Shown: positions 16,844 through 25,305 of the stretch, one piece after another
Layout: each line of letters begins with the position of its first letter
Position numbering within the stretch: the stretch's first letter is position 1
Assembly (NCBI RefSeq): GCF_014642655.1
Contig: NZ_BMIR01000017.1
Coordinates: 22,596 to 86,595, forward strand
From: Pullulanibacillus camelliae
GTDB taxonomy: Bacteria; Bacillota; Bacilli; Bacillales; Sporolactobacillaceae
Direction of reading: 5' to 3'
DNA: 64,000 nt
Translations under genes and position numbers: made by a program
The notes under the pieces: generated by a model
Told to the model about the DNA's origin: nothing
Database searches by the model: none
The model's input: only the letters and a program-made list of their open reading frames with translations

Positions 16844-17564
16844 TAATGGGCATTGGCGAGAGGAAGAGCTCATTGATTACGTACTGAGAGAGAATGTCAA
16901 TCAGCATCAAGACCAGCGCATTCGCAGACATCTTCAAACGTGTTCACGATGCCGACATATTGTTGAGTATTGGCAGGCTATCTGTGAAGAGACAGAGGGG
17001 CCTTTAGAACCGAAGGAGAAGATCAAGCGACGTATTTATCGGTCCTTGGTCATAGATAGGCCGATACGCCGACGGGCTTGGGTCAGGCCTTTAATGCTTA
17101 CCTCGATCATTGGCATTGTCATGCTTTCTGGCTTTTTATTTGGCAGAATGACAGCGACTTATCCTGTATCACATTCACAACAGGTGATTCCTGCGGCTTT
17201 TCAAAAACAAAATATGAGTTTTGCGCCGACACAGCCAACGGCTTATAACGTTTTGTCCGTTCATGAGAGTGAGGCAGATGGCTATGTATGGATGAACAGA
17301 CATTCCAATGATTTTTACTTGTTTTTAAATGGTTTAAAACCGGTTGAAGGAAAGGATTATCAGGTTTGGCTGGTCACCGATGATAAGCGCCAAGTCGGTG
17401 GTGTGTTACAATTTAATGGCGAGCTTGCCCATGTCTATGTACATCATAAAATGGTTGGAAAAGCTAAGACACTTATTGTTAGCTTAGAACCACAAGGTGG
17501 GAGTCAAATTCAGACGGGACCCAAAACGGTACATCTCGATTTACCGGATACAAGTGAATTTTAA
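16833..17564 (+). CDS. RskA-like zinc anti-sigma factor, membrane-anchored
   Basis: This 243-residue protein has a cytoplasmic N-terminal anti-sigma domain with the zinc motif H-x3-C-x2-C in RRHLQTCSRCRHIV (about residues 33-46). One membrane segment (PLMLTSIIGIVMLSGFLFG, about residues 88-106) follows, then an external RskA domain (YVWMNRHSNDFYLFLNGL, then YQVWLVTDDKRQVGGVL). It should bind the preceding ECF sigma until a signal triggers release, by proteolysis or redox change at the zinc site. CTGGAGGGG lies 7-8 nt upstream of ATG 16833. Confidence 0.88.
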   Translation: MSDNNGHWREEELIDYVLRENVNQHQDQRIRRHLQTCSRCRHIVEYWQAICEETEGPLEPKEKIKRRIYRSLVIDRPIRRRAWVRPLMLTSIIGIVMLSGFLFGRMTATYPVSHSQQVIPAAFQKQNMSFAPTQPTAYNVLSVHESEADGYVWMNRHSNDFYLFLNGLKPVEGKDYQVWLVTDDKRQVGGVLQFNGELAHVYVHHKMVGKAKTLIVSLEPQGGSQIQTGPKTVHLDLPDTSEF

Positions 17565-17589
17565 TAGGTGTTGATTCGCACTCAATGTC

Positions 17590-18110
17590 ATGAATACAAA
17601 CCCTAACTCATTTTCTACTTTTTCTTTGCCCCGCACTGACATACGAGTGAAACGCAAATTCGCCTTCAGAAATCCAAAAACTGGTTCTTCGTCACTTTTA
17701 ATTATACGTGATAAGGGGCGCTTCTTCATCGATGCGTTTTTCTTGTATCAGTTGGCAACGAAATTGTACGGAGCACTGACGTAATAACCCTTTGACCTTT
17801 GGATGGAGCACGAAAACGGTTGATGGTGCGATAGCTTGGTTCATAACCTTGAGCCAGCCACATCATGCGCACACTATCCTTCAGTAAAGCTTCGAGCTTT
17901 CTGCCAGAGAAACCGATTGCGTGTAAGCACACAAAATCACTTTCATCATCATGCGAGGGTGATAGGAAGGATACCCTGTTTCACGCAAGAAACTAGAGAA
18001 CGCCTTATCCGGTATACTTTCCACCCTATCATTGACTGCATAGGCAACGTCATTCTCTCGAATCTTTATTTCTAAATCTAGCAGCAAGACGACTTGTTTC
18101 TTGTTATATG
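17590..18110 (-). pseudogene. IS1182-family-like transposase remnant
   Basis: Minus-strand fragments in different frames together resemble one transposase. The N-terminal part is ENDVAYAVNDRVESIPDKAF then YPSYHPRMMMKVILCAYTQS (18087 down). A frameshift leads to GFSGRKLEALLKDSVRMMWL and QGYEPSYRTINRFR (about 17920-17810). A shifted CSVQFRCQLIQEKRIDEEA follows, and finally a C-terminal EEPVFGFLKANLRFTRMSVR and GKEKVENELGF. The catalytic middle is deleted. The remnant abuts the anti-sigma gene's 3' end but does not damage it. Confidence 0.75.
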
Positions 18111-18118
18111 TTTAAACA

Positions 18119-18177
18119 TAAGGATACCTCCGATTGTTAATTTAGAGATACTTTAACTTTATCAGAAGGTATCCTTT
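18119..18177. repeat. inverted repeat at the outer end of the IS remnant
   Basis: AAGGATACCT at about 18119-18129 is mirrored by AGGTATCCTT at about 18166-18176, about 36 nt apart. It sits just upstream of the transposase remnant's N-terminus and may be an element end or a hairpin. The other end at about 17580 shows no clear match, so the element's boundary is unproven. Confidence 0.4.
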
Positions 18178-18264
18178 CTGCGTACTTATTTTTAGAACTT
18201 TTTAAAGGCAAGAAGGCTCAGTCTTGCTTAGCTACTAAAAAAGGTTTTAATATCAAAAGCCTCG

Positions 18265-18674
18265 TCGGTTTTCAAGTGGATTGGAGCGAAAGACGCTCTG
18301 GCGCCTTCGGGAACGGGGCCAGCGTTACTTCACGAATACACTTCGAGTTGTTCCGAGAAAGCTGACTTCGAAGCCATACGCGTAGACGCAGGAACAGGGG
18401 ACTTTTAATCACAAATACTTGGGAAAACAGATCGGTCCATTCCCAAGTGAGCTGAGGCCACTAAGGACGATCGGCTAAAAACGTCACGTCCTGTGACAAC
18501 GCCGACCCTACCCACATCGTGTGGGCATGAGGAAAGCAAGCGTTCTGTGGCAGAAATCAACCTTGCCAGTTCCGATGATAAACAGAATTTTATACTTTTT
18601 AATTCAAAAGAGTGGTGCCCACCAATTTTTGGTAGGTGCCACTCTTAATTTACTGGTTTTATCCCAGCCTCTTT
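18265..18674 (+). repeat. R2 interspersed repeat copy 2, with extra inserted segment
   Basis: It shares GCCAGCGTTACTTC, ACTTCGAGTTGTTCCGAGAA, CTGACTTCGAAGCC and ACGCGTAGACGCAGGAA with copy 1. It ends in ATCCCAGCCTCTTT, the R2 right terminus. The middle differs: it carries a GTCACGTCCTGTGACAACGC block, a CCCACATCGTGTGGG hairpin, and the hairpin at 18608-18646 in place of the GCCGAACGCAT hairpin. Confidence 0.6.
18608..18646. terminator. long hairpin, terminator-like
   Basis: AAGAGTGGTGCCCACC and GGTAGGTGCCACTCTT pair over 16 positions (with G-U pairs) around an AATTTTT loop. It is followed by AATTTA rather than a clean U-run, so terminator activity is uncertain. It lies within the R2 copy. 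Confidence 0.4.
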
Positions 18675-18804
18675 CTATGGAGTGGGAGAGCAAGGAAAGG
18701 TAATGGGGAGCCCAAAATGATTGCTGAAACATTCGATCGGTTTACCATAAAAAAGGCCTTCATGCTCAACACATTCAACTTTTATTACAAGATGGACTGG
18801 CGAG

Positions 18805-18915
18805 ATGCCTTATACTACTGATAAACCAGTGAACCCCCATGTGAGCAATGATCAAACACAAGCGGTCATTGATGTGATGAAGCCGCAGTGGTTTGAGCAG
18901 CTAGAAAAGAAATAG
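18805..18915 (+). pseudogene. short reading frame, probable gene fragment
   Basis: This frame encodes 36 residues (begins MPYTTDKPVNPHVSNDQTQA, ends WFEQLEKK) with no convincing ribosome site. It looks like the soluble C-terminal end of a lost protein rather than an independent gene. No family was recognised. It lies between the R2 copy and the superoxide dismutase gene. Confidence 0.3.
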
Positions 18916-18999
18916 AGCACATCTAAAACATTTAAAAGAATGAACCAGTAAAATTTGTTCAAACTATTCATGACAATATTTGGTCATGGAGGTTTTGAG

Positions 19000-19545
19000 A
19001 TGAAAAAAGGCGTGTTTAGTTATTTAGCTCTTGCTTTAATTTTATCCATGCTTCATCTGTCCGCTCCTCAAGAAGTGCGAGCAGAGGAGAAGGTTAAAAA
19101 GCCTTATACAGTGACATTACAGAGCAAAGACGGAAAAGTGGTGGGTGAAGCAAAGCTCGTGGAAACAAACAATGGTGTTGTGATTCAGGTGATTGCGGAA
19201 GGCTTTGATCCTGGCTTTCATGGCATTCACTTTCACGAAACAGGGAAGTGTGAGGGACCTGATTTTATCAGTGCAGGTGAGCATTTCAATCCTTTCAAAA
19301 AAGAACATGGACTTAAAAATCCTAAAGGACCACATGCCGGAGATTTAAGAAACGTCAATGCCGATGCTCAGGGCAAGATTAATACCACCTTTATAACCCC
19401 GAGGGTCACTCTGATGAAAGGGAAGGAGAATTCTCTACGAGATCTAGATGGATCGGCTTTAGTCATTCATCAAAATGTCGATGATCAAATGACGAATCCC
19501 TCAGGAAATTCAGGAGCAAGAATCGTTTGCGGTGTTATTAAATAA
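19000..19545 (+). CDS. sodC: exported Cu/Zn superoxide dismutase
   Basis: This 181-residue protein has a signal peptide (MKKGVFSYLALALILSMLHL, probable cleavage after VRA) and no lipobox. The SodC fold keeps the metal ligands: FHGIHFHETG (two Cu His), GEHFNP (bridging His), HGLKNPKGPHAGDL (two Zn His and Asp) and VIHQNVDD (last Cu His), plus the active-site Arg in NSGARIVCGV. Bacillus YojM is reported to have lost two copper ligands, so this copy looks catalytically complete. It converts superoxide to peroxide outside the membrane. GGAGG precedes ATG 19000. The copper locus lies about 1 kb downstream. Confidence 0.92.
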   Translation: MKKGVFSYLALALILSMLHLSAPQEVRAEEKVKKPYTVTLQSKDGKVVGEAKLVETNNGVVIQVIAEGFDPGFHGIHFHETGKCEGPDFISAGEHFNPFKKEHGLKNPKGPHAGDLRNVNADAQGKINTTFITPRVTLMKGKENSLRDLDGSALVIHQNVDDQMTNPSGNSGARIVCGVIK

Positions 19546-19561
19546 AAAAGTATGCTAATCT

Positions 19562-19594
19562 CCCTCACGCTCAGCACGGGTCTGAGGGTATTTT
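19562..19594 (+). terminator. weak terminator after sodC
   Basis: CCCTCA (19562-19567) pairs with TGAGGG (19583-19588), followed by TATTTT. The six-base stem and 15-nt loop make it a modest terminator for sodC. Confidence 0.5.
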
Positions 19595-19780
19595 GTGGAA
19601 GAATAGGCTTCGCTTAATTCGAAGAGGAAAGTCCCCTGAAATAGAGAATAGAGTTGAAAGCGACATTTTTAAATATATACTTGTCTATTATTCTACTTCC
19701 CTATAAAATATCATTTCAGATGCTACGGCATTACGGTTGTGTTATAGTAGGAGAAAAGTAAACTTTTAATAAAAGGGAAA

Positions 19781-20041
19781 GTGAAGCACGTGAGTAACTT
19801 AGAGAGACTACAGATTCTCACAGAGATTATCGGTGAATTTAAAACAGCTATTTTAATGGATCGAGAGCCTGATAAGACTGGAAGATTGGTACTTGAAGTG
19901 ATTCAAGAGGCGGGGGATGACGCGCTCTCAGATTTTGTTTTAAACGCCTATCTCAAGTTAACAAATGAGCAAACCGCTGTGCAATATTTGGATGATGCTA
20001 GAGACTATCTCTATGAAAAAATTGATCGTTTGATGAATTAA
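19781..20041 (+). CDS. small hypothetical protein
   Basis: This 86-residue acidic, helical protein is not recognised. It is likely cytoplasmic, with no signal peptide or membrane segment. Two GTG starts are possible, 19781 and 19790. AAAAGGG lies just before the first, so either MKHVSNLERL or MSNLERL may be the N-terminus. It is followed 16 bp later by a clear terminator, and a promoter-like AT-rich region precedes it, so it is probably a monocistronic gene. No function is proposed. Confidence 0.7.
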   Translation: MKHVSNLERLQILTEIIGEFKTAILMDREPDKTGRLVLEVIQEAGDDALSDFVLNAYLKLTNEQTAVQYLDDARDYLYEKIDRLMN

Positions 20042-20056
20042 AACATATCCAATAAA

Positions 20057-20087
20057 AGAACGGCTTCTATACGAGGCGGTTCTTTTT
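20057..20087 (+). terminator. intrinsic terminator
   Basis: AGAACGGCTTC and GAGGCGGTTCT form an 11-bp stem with one mismatch, followed by TTTTT. It ends the 86-residue hypothetical gene. Confidence 0.8.
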
Positions 20088-20099
20088 ATGTTTTAAAAA

Positions 20100-20290
20100 A
20101 GAATGGATCCATTCAGTCTTGGGTTAGTACATTTTGCGCGTCGGACGCCAAAGCTCTCACTCCAAAAAGTGAAGTGCTCTTGGAAGCCAGCACTCCATGA
20201 CTGACTCAAAAAGTCGAACGCATGCCTTCGCAATTAGGAATGCGTTCGGCTTCTCTATGAGCAGAAGCGATTTGCAAATTTTTACATAGC
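20100..20290. repeat. R2 repeat, partial copy (hairpin portion)
   Basis: The part from about 20190 matches the R2 right half: GACTCAAAAAGTCGAACGCATGCC, the mirror arm AATGCGTTCGGC (hairpin 20213-20250), then TTCTCTATGAGC. The R2 core and termini are missing. The first 90 bp carry a separate small inverted repeat around CTCACTCC. Confidence 0.55.
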
Positions 20291-20301
20291 TGTGCTGCTT
20301 T

Positions 20302-21414
20302 TTAAGCGATGGTCGCCATGATGCTGAAATAGGTGCTTGCCAGAAATCCGACAGCCATCAATAGTGAAATGATGTTGGGGAACTTTTTTATAAAGCTTAA
20401 AATAATCATGAGTAGAAAGAGTAAGCTAAAGTCAATAAAGATAAAGCTGAACACATTGAAGCTGAAATGTACGACGAAATCACTCGGAATATTTTTTTGA
20501 TAAATAGCTAAGAAAAGAGGACTGGGTCCATATAAATTTAAATACTGGTCAGGCTGGTGAGGTGGCGGCTGTTGGCCCATAAAGGCGGTGACCGCAAAAA
20601 TCAATAGGATGACAAAGCTTTCAGCCCTTGCCCACTTAATAGAATGATAGCGTTTGATCGCCTTGCGGAAAAAGCCATTGAATAGACCGTACAAAAGTAG
20701 TGGAATAACTAATAGATGCTTAATGAGCAACGCCTGGCCATAATTTGAAAAGAAACCTTGTTTGTATTGATAAAGCGTACTGGAAAGAGAATGGCTTAGG
20801 GGTGCCGCAATATCAATATCCATTGTAAAAAAGCCAGCAACAAGGACAATGAGTACGGAGATTAAAGCAAGTGGTGTATACCACCTTAAAAAGCTTCCCC
20901 AATTTTGCTCGTCTTTACTTAACCAAGCGGCAACAAATAAGCATCCCCCCCAGATCGTCACAGCAAGTAAATGAAAAAAATGGGAGGTGAATCCCGCTAA
21001 AGGATATAAGGAAGCCGCGTGGCCAGCACGGGCATAGCCTCCGATGAGCAAGACACAGAGAATCAACCCAATCCGTGCAAGAAACGTGTCGTTTTGTAAT
21101 CTATTAAAGTAGATCAAGCCAAAGAGCAGCAGTGCCATTGCTAATGTGAAAATCCAAGCCTGACCCGCTTCGAAAACAAATAAGACATTTTTGAAGCTTG
21201 TCCAAAAGCCGATGCCATTTGACATGGTGATCATTGTGCTAAGAATGGGGGCAAAGGATAAAGCGCCAGCTCCAACAGTCGTCCATAATAATAAACGCTT
21301 AGAAACAAAGATATTGGGGCGGCGATGCTCCGGCAGACTGTAAAAAATCAAGGTCCCTGTCAAAAGACATAAACAAATATATAAAAGAAATTCGGTAATC
21401 CAAACAACGAACAA
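20302..21414 (-). CDS. CopD-family copper transport membrane protein
   Basis: This 370-residue protein has about eight or nine membrane helices. The CopD domain is seen around TSHFFHLLAVTIWGGCLFVAAWL (about residues 145-165), with conserved His and Trp, and GQALLIKHLLVIPLLLYGL. CopD proteins move copper across the membrane, receiving it from a periplasmic or surface CopC. It lies 23 bp downstream of the CopC gene on the same strand. Together they form a split version of the CopC-CopD fusion (YcnJ) encoded at the start of this operon. Confidence 0.85.
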   Translation of the reverse strand: MFVVWITEFLLYICLCLLTGTLIFYSLPEHRRPNIFVSKRLLLWTTVGAGALSFAPILSTMITMSNGIGFWTSFKNVLFVFEAGQAWIFTLAMALLLFGLIYFNRLQNDTFLARIGLILCVLLIGGYARAGHAASLYPLAGFTSHFFHLLAVTIWGGCLFVAAWLSKDEQNWGSFLRWYTPLALISVLIVLVAGFFTMDIDIAAPLSHSLSSTLYQYKQGFFSNYGQALLIKHLLVIPLLLYGLFNGFFRKAIKRYHSIKWARAESFVILLIFAVTAFMGQQPPPHQPDQYLNLYGPSPLFLAIYQKNIPSDFVVHFSFNVFSFIFIDFSLLFLLMIILSFIKKFPNIISLLMAVGFLASTYFSIMATIA

Positions 21415-21437
21415 AAGATTCCCTCCTTTTTTCTTCT

Positions 21438-21965
21438 CTATTCAGGCTGTTTTCGCAAGGTGAAAAAGAGTCCGATACAAATGACCACGGCGAAGAGGAT
21501 CATCATGGTTATGTAAAGTGATGTTTTATGATTATGCTCAGTGGTTTGTACAGGATCATCTTGAGCTGATTCATTAGCTGCAATGATTGCTGACGCTTTT
21601 GGAGCGTTTTCATTTATACCAAAAGCTAAATAGCCGTGAACTTTATGTGTATCGATACCGATAAGATGCCAGAACAGCTTATATTGACCTTCTTTTAACG
21701 GCTTTTTGGGCATGATGATGACTTGTTTTTCTTTGATGATCGGCTTCTCAAGTGCGTAGGTATGGCCGTGCGCATCCGTTAGTGTGAGATCGGTAAATTC
21801 TTCGACAGCAGCTCCAAATTCTAGATTAAGCGTTGTGACGGGACCCGATACCTTTCCGCCCTGTGCAGGTGTACTCTTTACTAATTCGGAATGTGCCAGG
21901 CTTATTTGCGGCACAAGGAGACTGAATAGGAGTAGAGCAAAAATAAAACCTAACCTTTTTGGCAC
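21438..21965 (-). CDS. CopC-domain copper-binding protein, membrane-anchored
   Basis: This 175-residue protein has a signal peptide ending SLA, so the mature protein starts with His (HSELVKSTP), as CopC copper sites require. A second ligand motif is in GIDTHKVHGYLAF (about residues 107-119). A His-rich TTEHNHK and a C-terminal membrane helix (SLYITMMILFAVVICIGLFF) anchor it to the cell surface. It is expected to hold Cu(II) for the adjacent CopD. It lies 94 bp after ycnI. Confidence 0.86.
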   Translation of the reverse strand: MPKRLGFIFALLLFSLLVPQISLAHSELVKSTPAQGGKVSGPVTTLNLEFGAAVEEFTDLTLTDAHGHTYALEKPIIKEKQVIIMPKKPLKEGQYKLFWHLIGIDTHKVHGYLAFGINENAPKASAIIAANESAQDDPVQTTEHNHKTSLYITMMILFAVVICIGLFFTLRKQPE

Positions 21966-22059
21966 TTTATCCCTTCCTCTCTATCCCTTTTGTTTTGGTA
22001 AAAGACATCTAAAGCGATGGACATCCATCGCTTTAGCATCTATTTCTCTATTTAGAATA

Positions 22060-22650
22060 TTACTTTTTTCTTTTCACAAGTGCAATAATGATGGCTATAA
22101 TGCCAAGGACAATTGAGATAATGGAGAGATAAAGCCCCCAATTTTGCCCCGAGGATTTGTCATCAGTAGCTGATGTATCTGTGGCATCACCGGCGACCAC
22201 CTTCGTTATGGAAGCTGGATTTTCAGAATCCTCAGGACCAATCCATTTGACAATACTGCCATCAGAATAAGTTTGATAAGCTTTCCAACGAATCTCCTTG
22301 GCATTTTTAGCTACATGAGCCATAATATCAAATTCATCAAACTGGTTAGGTAGCAAGCCTTTTCCTTTGGTTGTCCAAGTGATTTCTGTAATTTTTCCAT
22401 CCTTATTTTTCTTTGTGGTGTAGTCCCATCCTGATTTGGGCTTAAAGGAGGACACATCGACACTATTGGGAACAACGAGACGAATTTTAGTTGTAGGAAT
22501 GTCTTTTTCCGTTGGCACGCTAACCGTGAATTCTTGGTAGGAATCTCCTGTCACCTCAAAAGGGTGAACCTTTACGTGAGCGCTGGCGATGCTAGAGAAA
22601 ATAAAGATACTTAGAACAACAGCGGGAATCATCGTTAACCATTTTTTCAA
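22060..22650 (-). CDS. ycnI: YcnI-family (DUF1775) copper-binding protein
   Basis: This 196-residue protein has a signal peptide ending SASA|HVKVHP, giving the N-terminal histidine that binds copper in YcnI. The DUF1775 domain covers about residues 27-155, including the Trp-containing KWIGPEDSENPA segment. A C-terminal membrane helix (LYLSIISIVLGIIAIIIALV) ends in basic residues. I prefer TTG 22650, 9 nt after AAGGAG; the ATG at 22659 overlaps that site. It lies 18 bp downstream of ycnJ. It probably hands copper to YcnJ at the outer surface. Confidence 0.88.
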   Translation of the reverse strand: MKKWLTMIPAVVLSIFIFSSIASAHVKVHPFEVTGDSYQEFTVSVPTEKDIPTTKIRLVVPNSVDVSSFKPKSGWDYTTKKNKDGKITEITWTTKGKGLLPNQFDEFDIMAHVAKNAKEIRWKAYQTYSDGSIVKWIGPEDSENPASITKVVAGDATDTSATDDKSSGQNWGLYLSIISIVLGIIAIIIALVKRKK

Positions 22651-22668
22651 AAGAATCATCTCCTTAAT

Positions 22669-24225
22669 TTATTGATTCGGGTATACGGATATATCTTTCT
22701 TGAGAACAGTGTAATTATCATCGTTATCAAGAATTTGTAATTCAAGCTCCCAATGACCGGAAAGTGTTAAATAATTGCCTTGAGCTTGAAAGACATCAAT
22801 CTTTGTTTGCTTTTCTTTTTTACTTGAAAGCCTCTTTAAAGGAATATCTAACCCTGATATGCCCTTATCTGTATTTCTCAAGATGAGATGCACATTTTGG
22901 ATGCTGAGATCTTGGTGACGAACGGTTAATTGAAAGCGGTTGGTTACGCCAGGATCACGCGGGCTGATGGACAAAGCCGTCACGAAACCGTTCTGATCTG
23001 TTTTCCAATCTAAAGGTTTGTTTTGCGGAATCGGACTCATGTGAGTGAAGGCTCCAACGATAACAATAATCGCCAACATCATGAGAAAATCAATTTTAAA
23101 CCCTCTTAAAAAGGAAGAAGCTTTTTGCTTGTTTAATTGTTTGCGAATGAAAAAGGCGGTGATAAAGACACCTATGACAAGCAATGTTTTTAAGAGTAAG
23201 AGTATTCCCCAGGTGCTATCGATAATCTCTGTAATACTGGGCAGGAAGATAAATGTTTCTAGGATGCCCGAGATCACTAAAGCGACGAGACTAATAAAAG
23301 CGCCTTTAGAGAAAAACGGTAAAAACTCTTGAGTGCTCTCTCGCATTCTCTTCCAATGAAGAGCGATATAAAGCAAGCCTCCGACCCAAAAAGCGGCGCC
23401 GATTAAGTGAACGGCATCCAGAATCACTGAAAGCCATTTCGGAGAAAAGCTTATCGCATGGCCACTTAGCGCTTCTAATAAAATAAATGCGATAAAGGCA
23501 AGACCATTGAACCAGCGCAATCTCCGCGGGAGGCAAAGAACGATGAGTGCCAGACAGACGCGAACGAGTGCAAAGCTGCCTGTCGTTGTATGGAATAAAA
23601 AGAGATTGAGCTCGTGACCATTAAACCCAGAAATGGATTGTGACAGCTCACCAAGGCTGACTAGCATCGAAACGATGAATAAAAAGATTTTTAAGCTCAT
23701 CAACCATCGAAAGCCTTGTTTCACTTGACTTGGGCGCAATACGCTTATTAATAGCCAGCCTAAAGTGCTTAAAAGTAAGAAATAATAAATGGCATAAAGG
23801 ATATATGACTGTATGCCATCTTGATGAGGCGTTTCTTTTGGCTGGACAGCGCTTGTGCTAGATAATGGTTGTCCTATCGAAAATAAATAAGAGGCTTCAA
23901 CAGGATGAGTGTCAGCAGATATGATATGATAATTAACAGTATAGGTCCCTTTTGCTAGTGTCTTAAGCTTAGTAGATAGCGTCGTATGGTCAGCGGACAT
24001 TTTTGTCTTTGTCGACACGAGCTTGCCTTTAGAGTCATACACTTTTATGTAATAAAGTTCGGGCTGCAATCGCTCATTGAATGTCAGCTTGACAGTGTCT
24101 GGTGCCTGTTTTAATTGCTCGTTGTCATTTGGTGTGGCTTGAAGCAGATGAGCATGTGCACTTGCTGTTTGTGGGATTATAACAAATAATAACAATACGA
24201 TGCAAACGATTACTTTATTTTTCAA
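22669..24225 (-). CDS. ycnJ: YcnJ-type CopC-CopD fusion, copper importer
   Basis: This 518-residue protein has a signal peptide ending ASA, then an N-terminal CopC domain starting HAHLLQATPND with the second ligand motif SADTHPVEA (about residues 105-113). About eight membrane helices (residues 140-415) with the CopD segment AVHLIGAAFWVGGLLYIALH follow, and then a C-terminal external YtkA-like beta domain (about residues 420-518). In Bacillus it is needed for copper acquisition. It is the first gene of a four-gene minus-strand operon and divergent from ycnK. Confidence 0.9.
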   Translation of the reverse strand: MKNKVIVCIVLLLFVIIPQTASAHAHLLQATPNDNEQLKQAPDTVKLTFNERLQPELYYIKVYDSKGKLVSTKTKMSADHTTLSTKLKTLAKGTYTVNYHIISADTHPVEASYLFSIGQPLSSTSAVQPKETPHQDGIQSYILYAIYYFLLLSTLGWLLISVLRPSQVKQGFRWLMSLKIFLFIVSMLVSLGELSQSISGFNGHELNLFLFHTTTGSFALVRVCLALIVLCLPRRLRWFNGLAFIAFILLEALSGHAISFSPKWLSVILDAVHLIGAAFWVGGLLYIALHWKRMRESTQEFLPFFSKGAFISLVALVISGILETFIFLPSITEIIDSTWGILLLLKTLLVIGVFITAFFIRKQLNKQKASSFLRGFKIDFLMMLAIIVIVGAFTHMSPIPQNKPLDWKTDQNGFVTALSISPRDPGVTNRFQLTVRHQDLSIQNVHLILRNTDKGISGLDIPLKRLSSKKEKQTKIDVFQAQGNYLTLSGHWELELQILDNDDNYTVLKKDISVYPNQ

Positions 24226-24277
24226 CTAGACACCTCCTTCTCTATTATGATAGTATGTGTTGAAAAATAACAAGTTA

Positions 24278-24291
24278 TAACATCGGTGTTA
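24278..24291. promoter_or_regulatory. palindromic operator candidate between ycnJ and ycnK
   Basis: TAACA-TCGG-TGTTA is a perfect 5-bp inverted repeat, extended by GTTA to the left. It lies about 50 bp before ycnJ, overlapping the region where a minus-strand promoter would fall (TTGTTA near 24267-24272). Its placement in the divergent gap suggests a YcnK binding site. Confidence 0.5.
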
Positions 24292-24394
24292 CCATTATTT
24301 TATATGATACTTTAAGAAATAGCAGAAGAAAGAATGAAAAACTCGTGACGAGTTTGTGAGAGAAATGTGTCAGGATGAGTGTGGGAGGAAGAGC

Positions 24395-24967
24395 ATGTTA
24401 CCTATTGAGCGCCAGAGGCAGATCAAAGCGTTAATTCAATCAAAACACCATATAAAAATCAGTGAGCTTAGCCGACAGTTTCAGGTGTCAGAGATGACCA
24501 TTCATCGTGATATCAAACCGCTGATAGAGGAAGGCTTCATTATAAAAACCTTTGGCGGGATTACACTGGCCACAAATCCATCAGAAGAATCTGTGAGCAC
24601 ATCCTGTGTCTACTGTAGTCGGCCAATTAAGGAGCGCTTAACGTATCGCTTAATCCTGGACAACAACACAACAGAAATAGCCTGTTGTGCCCATTGTGGA
24701 TTATTACGACATCAGCAGCTTGGAGATAAAGTTGTCCAAGCCATTTGCTTTGATTTCTTACATCATACAACAATAAGCGTGTCAGCGGCATGGTATGTGA
24801 TGGATACATCTTTAAATATCGGTTGCTGCCAGCCGCAAGTCCTTACCTTCGCTGAACGGAAGCATGCCGAGCAATTTGTGACAGGCTTTGGTGGACAGGT
24901 GTATACCTTCCATAGGGCCACCGAAAAGCTATCGACAACAATGGAATGCTGTGGGAATGTTGAGTAA
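24395..24967 (+). CDS. ycnK: YcnK-type copper-responsive repressor (DeoR + NosL)
   Basis: This 190-residue protein has an N-terminal DeoR-type helix-turn-helix (RQRQIKALIQ, IKISELSRQFQVSEMTIHRD) and a C-terminal NosL-like metal domain from about residue 65. The NosL part is rich in Cys and His: CVYCSRP, ACCAHCGLL, NIGCCQPQVLTF, and a final MECC. In Bacillus YcnK represses ycnJ and responds to copper. GGAGGA precedes ATG 24395. The divergent layout with ycnJ fits autoregulation plus control of the copper operon. Confidence 0.92.
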   Translation: MLPIERQRQIKALIQSKHHIKISELSRQFQVSEMTIHRDIKPLIEEGFIIKTFGGITLATNPSEESVSTSCVYCSRPIKERLTYRLILDNNTTEIACCAHCGLLRHQQLGDKVVQAICFDFLHHTTISVSAAWYVMDTSLNIGCCQPQVLTFAERKHAEQFVTGFGGQVYTFHRATEKLSTTMECCGNVE

Positions 24968-24990
24968 ATGTCTAAAGAATGAAACCCTTT

Positions 24991-25030
24991 ATTAAGAAGC
25001 TGCATATGATGCAGTAATGTCTTCTTAATA
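24991..25030 (+). promoter_or_regulatory. long hairpin before the small membrane protein gene
   Basis: ATTAAGAAG and CTTCTTAAT form the outer stem and CTGCAT/ATGCAG the inner stem. The structure ends about 4 nt before the GAGGGGGA ribosome site. It may terminate ycnK or modulate translation of the next gene. There is no U-run. Confidence 0.45.
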
Positions 25031-25044
25031 GAGGGGGAGCGCTT

Positions 25045-25293
25045 GTGGATAAAACGAAAAGGGAGGAACGACAAAGAGAGTTTACACTTTATCTTATTCT
25101 GTTTATTTTGCTTGTGATTGTGGGCGCTATCCAATCGCAAAGTGCGCAGCATGCACAACAAGCTTATCAGAACCCTTATCATCCTTATTATCCTGGGCAA
25201 TATCATCCATATGGCTATCCAGCCAATGCTTACTGGGGCAATCCTTATGCTTATCCTCCTTATGGTGGAGGTGCTCCGTTCGGCTGGTGGTAG
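25045..25293 (+). CDS. small membrane-anchored Tyr/Pro-rich protein
   Basis: This 82-residue protein has a charged N-terminus (MDKTKREERQREF), one membrane helix (TLYLILFILLVIVGAI, about residues 14-29), then a tail made almost only of Tyr, Pro, Gly, His, Asn and Ala ending in GAPFGWW. The composition recalls spore-coat or surface peptides, but no family was identified. It starts at GTG 25045 after GAGGGGGA. It is followed by a strong terminator, so it is a real short transcript. Confidence 0.75.
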   Translation: MDKTKREERQREFTLYLILFILLVIVGAIQSQSAQHAQQAYQNPYHPYYPGQYHPYGYPANAYWGNPYAYPPYGGGAPFGWW

Positions 25294-25305
25294 AAGCGTG
25301 TGTTG

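Noticed and set aside
20302..24967. A new metal-defence island distinct from known copper systems
   Set aside because: All genes fit known YcnJ/YcnI/YcnK and CopC/CopD families. Only the duplication of CopC-CopD is unusual.
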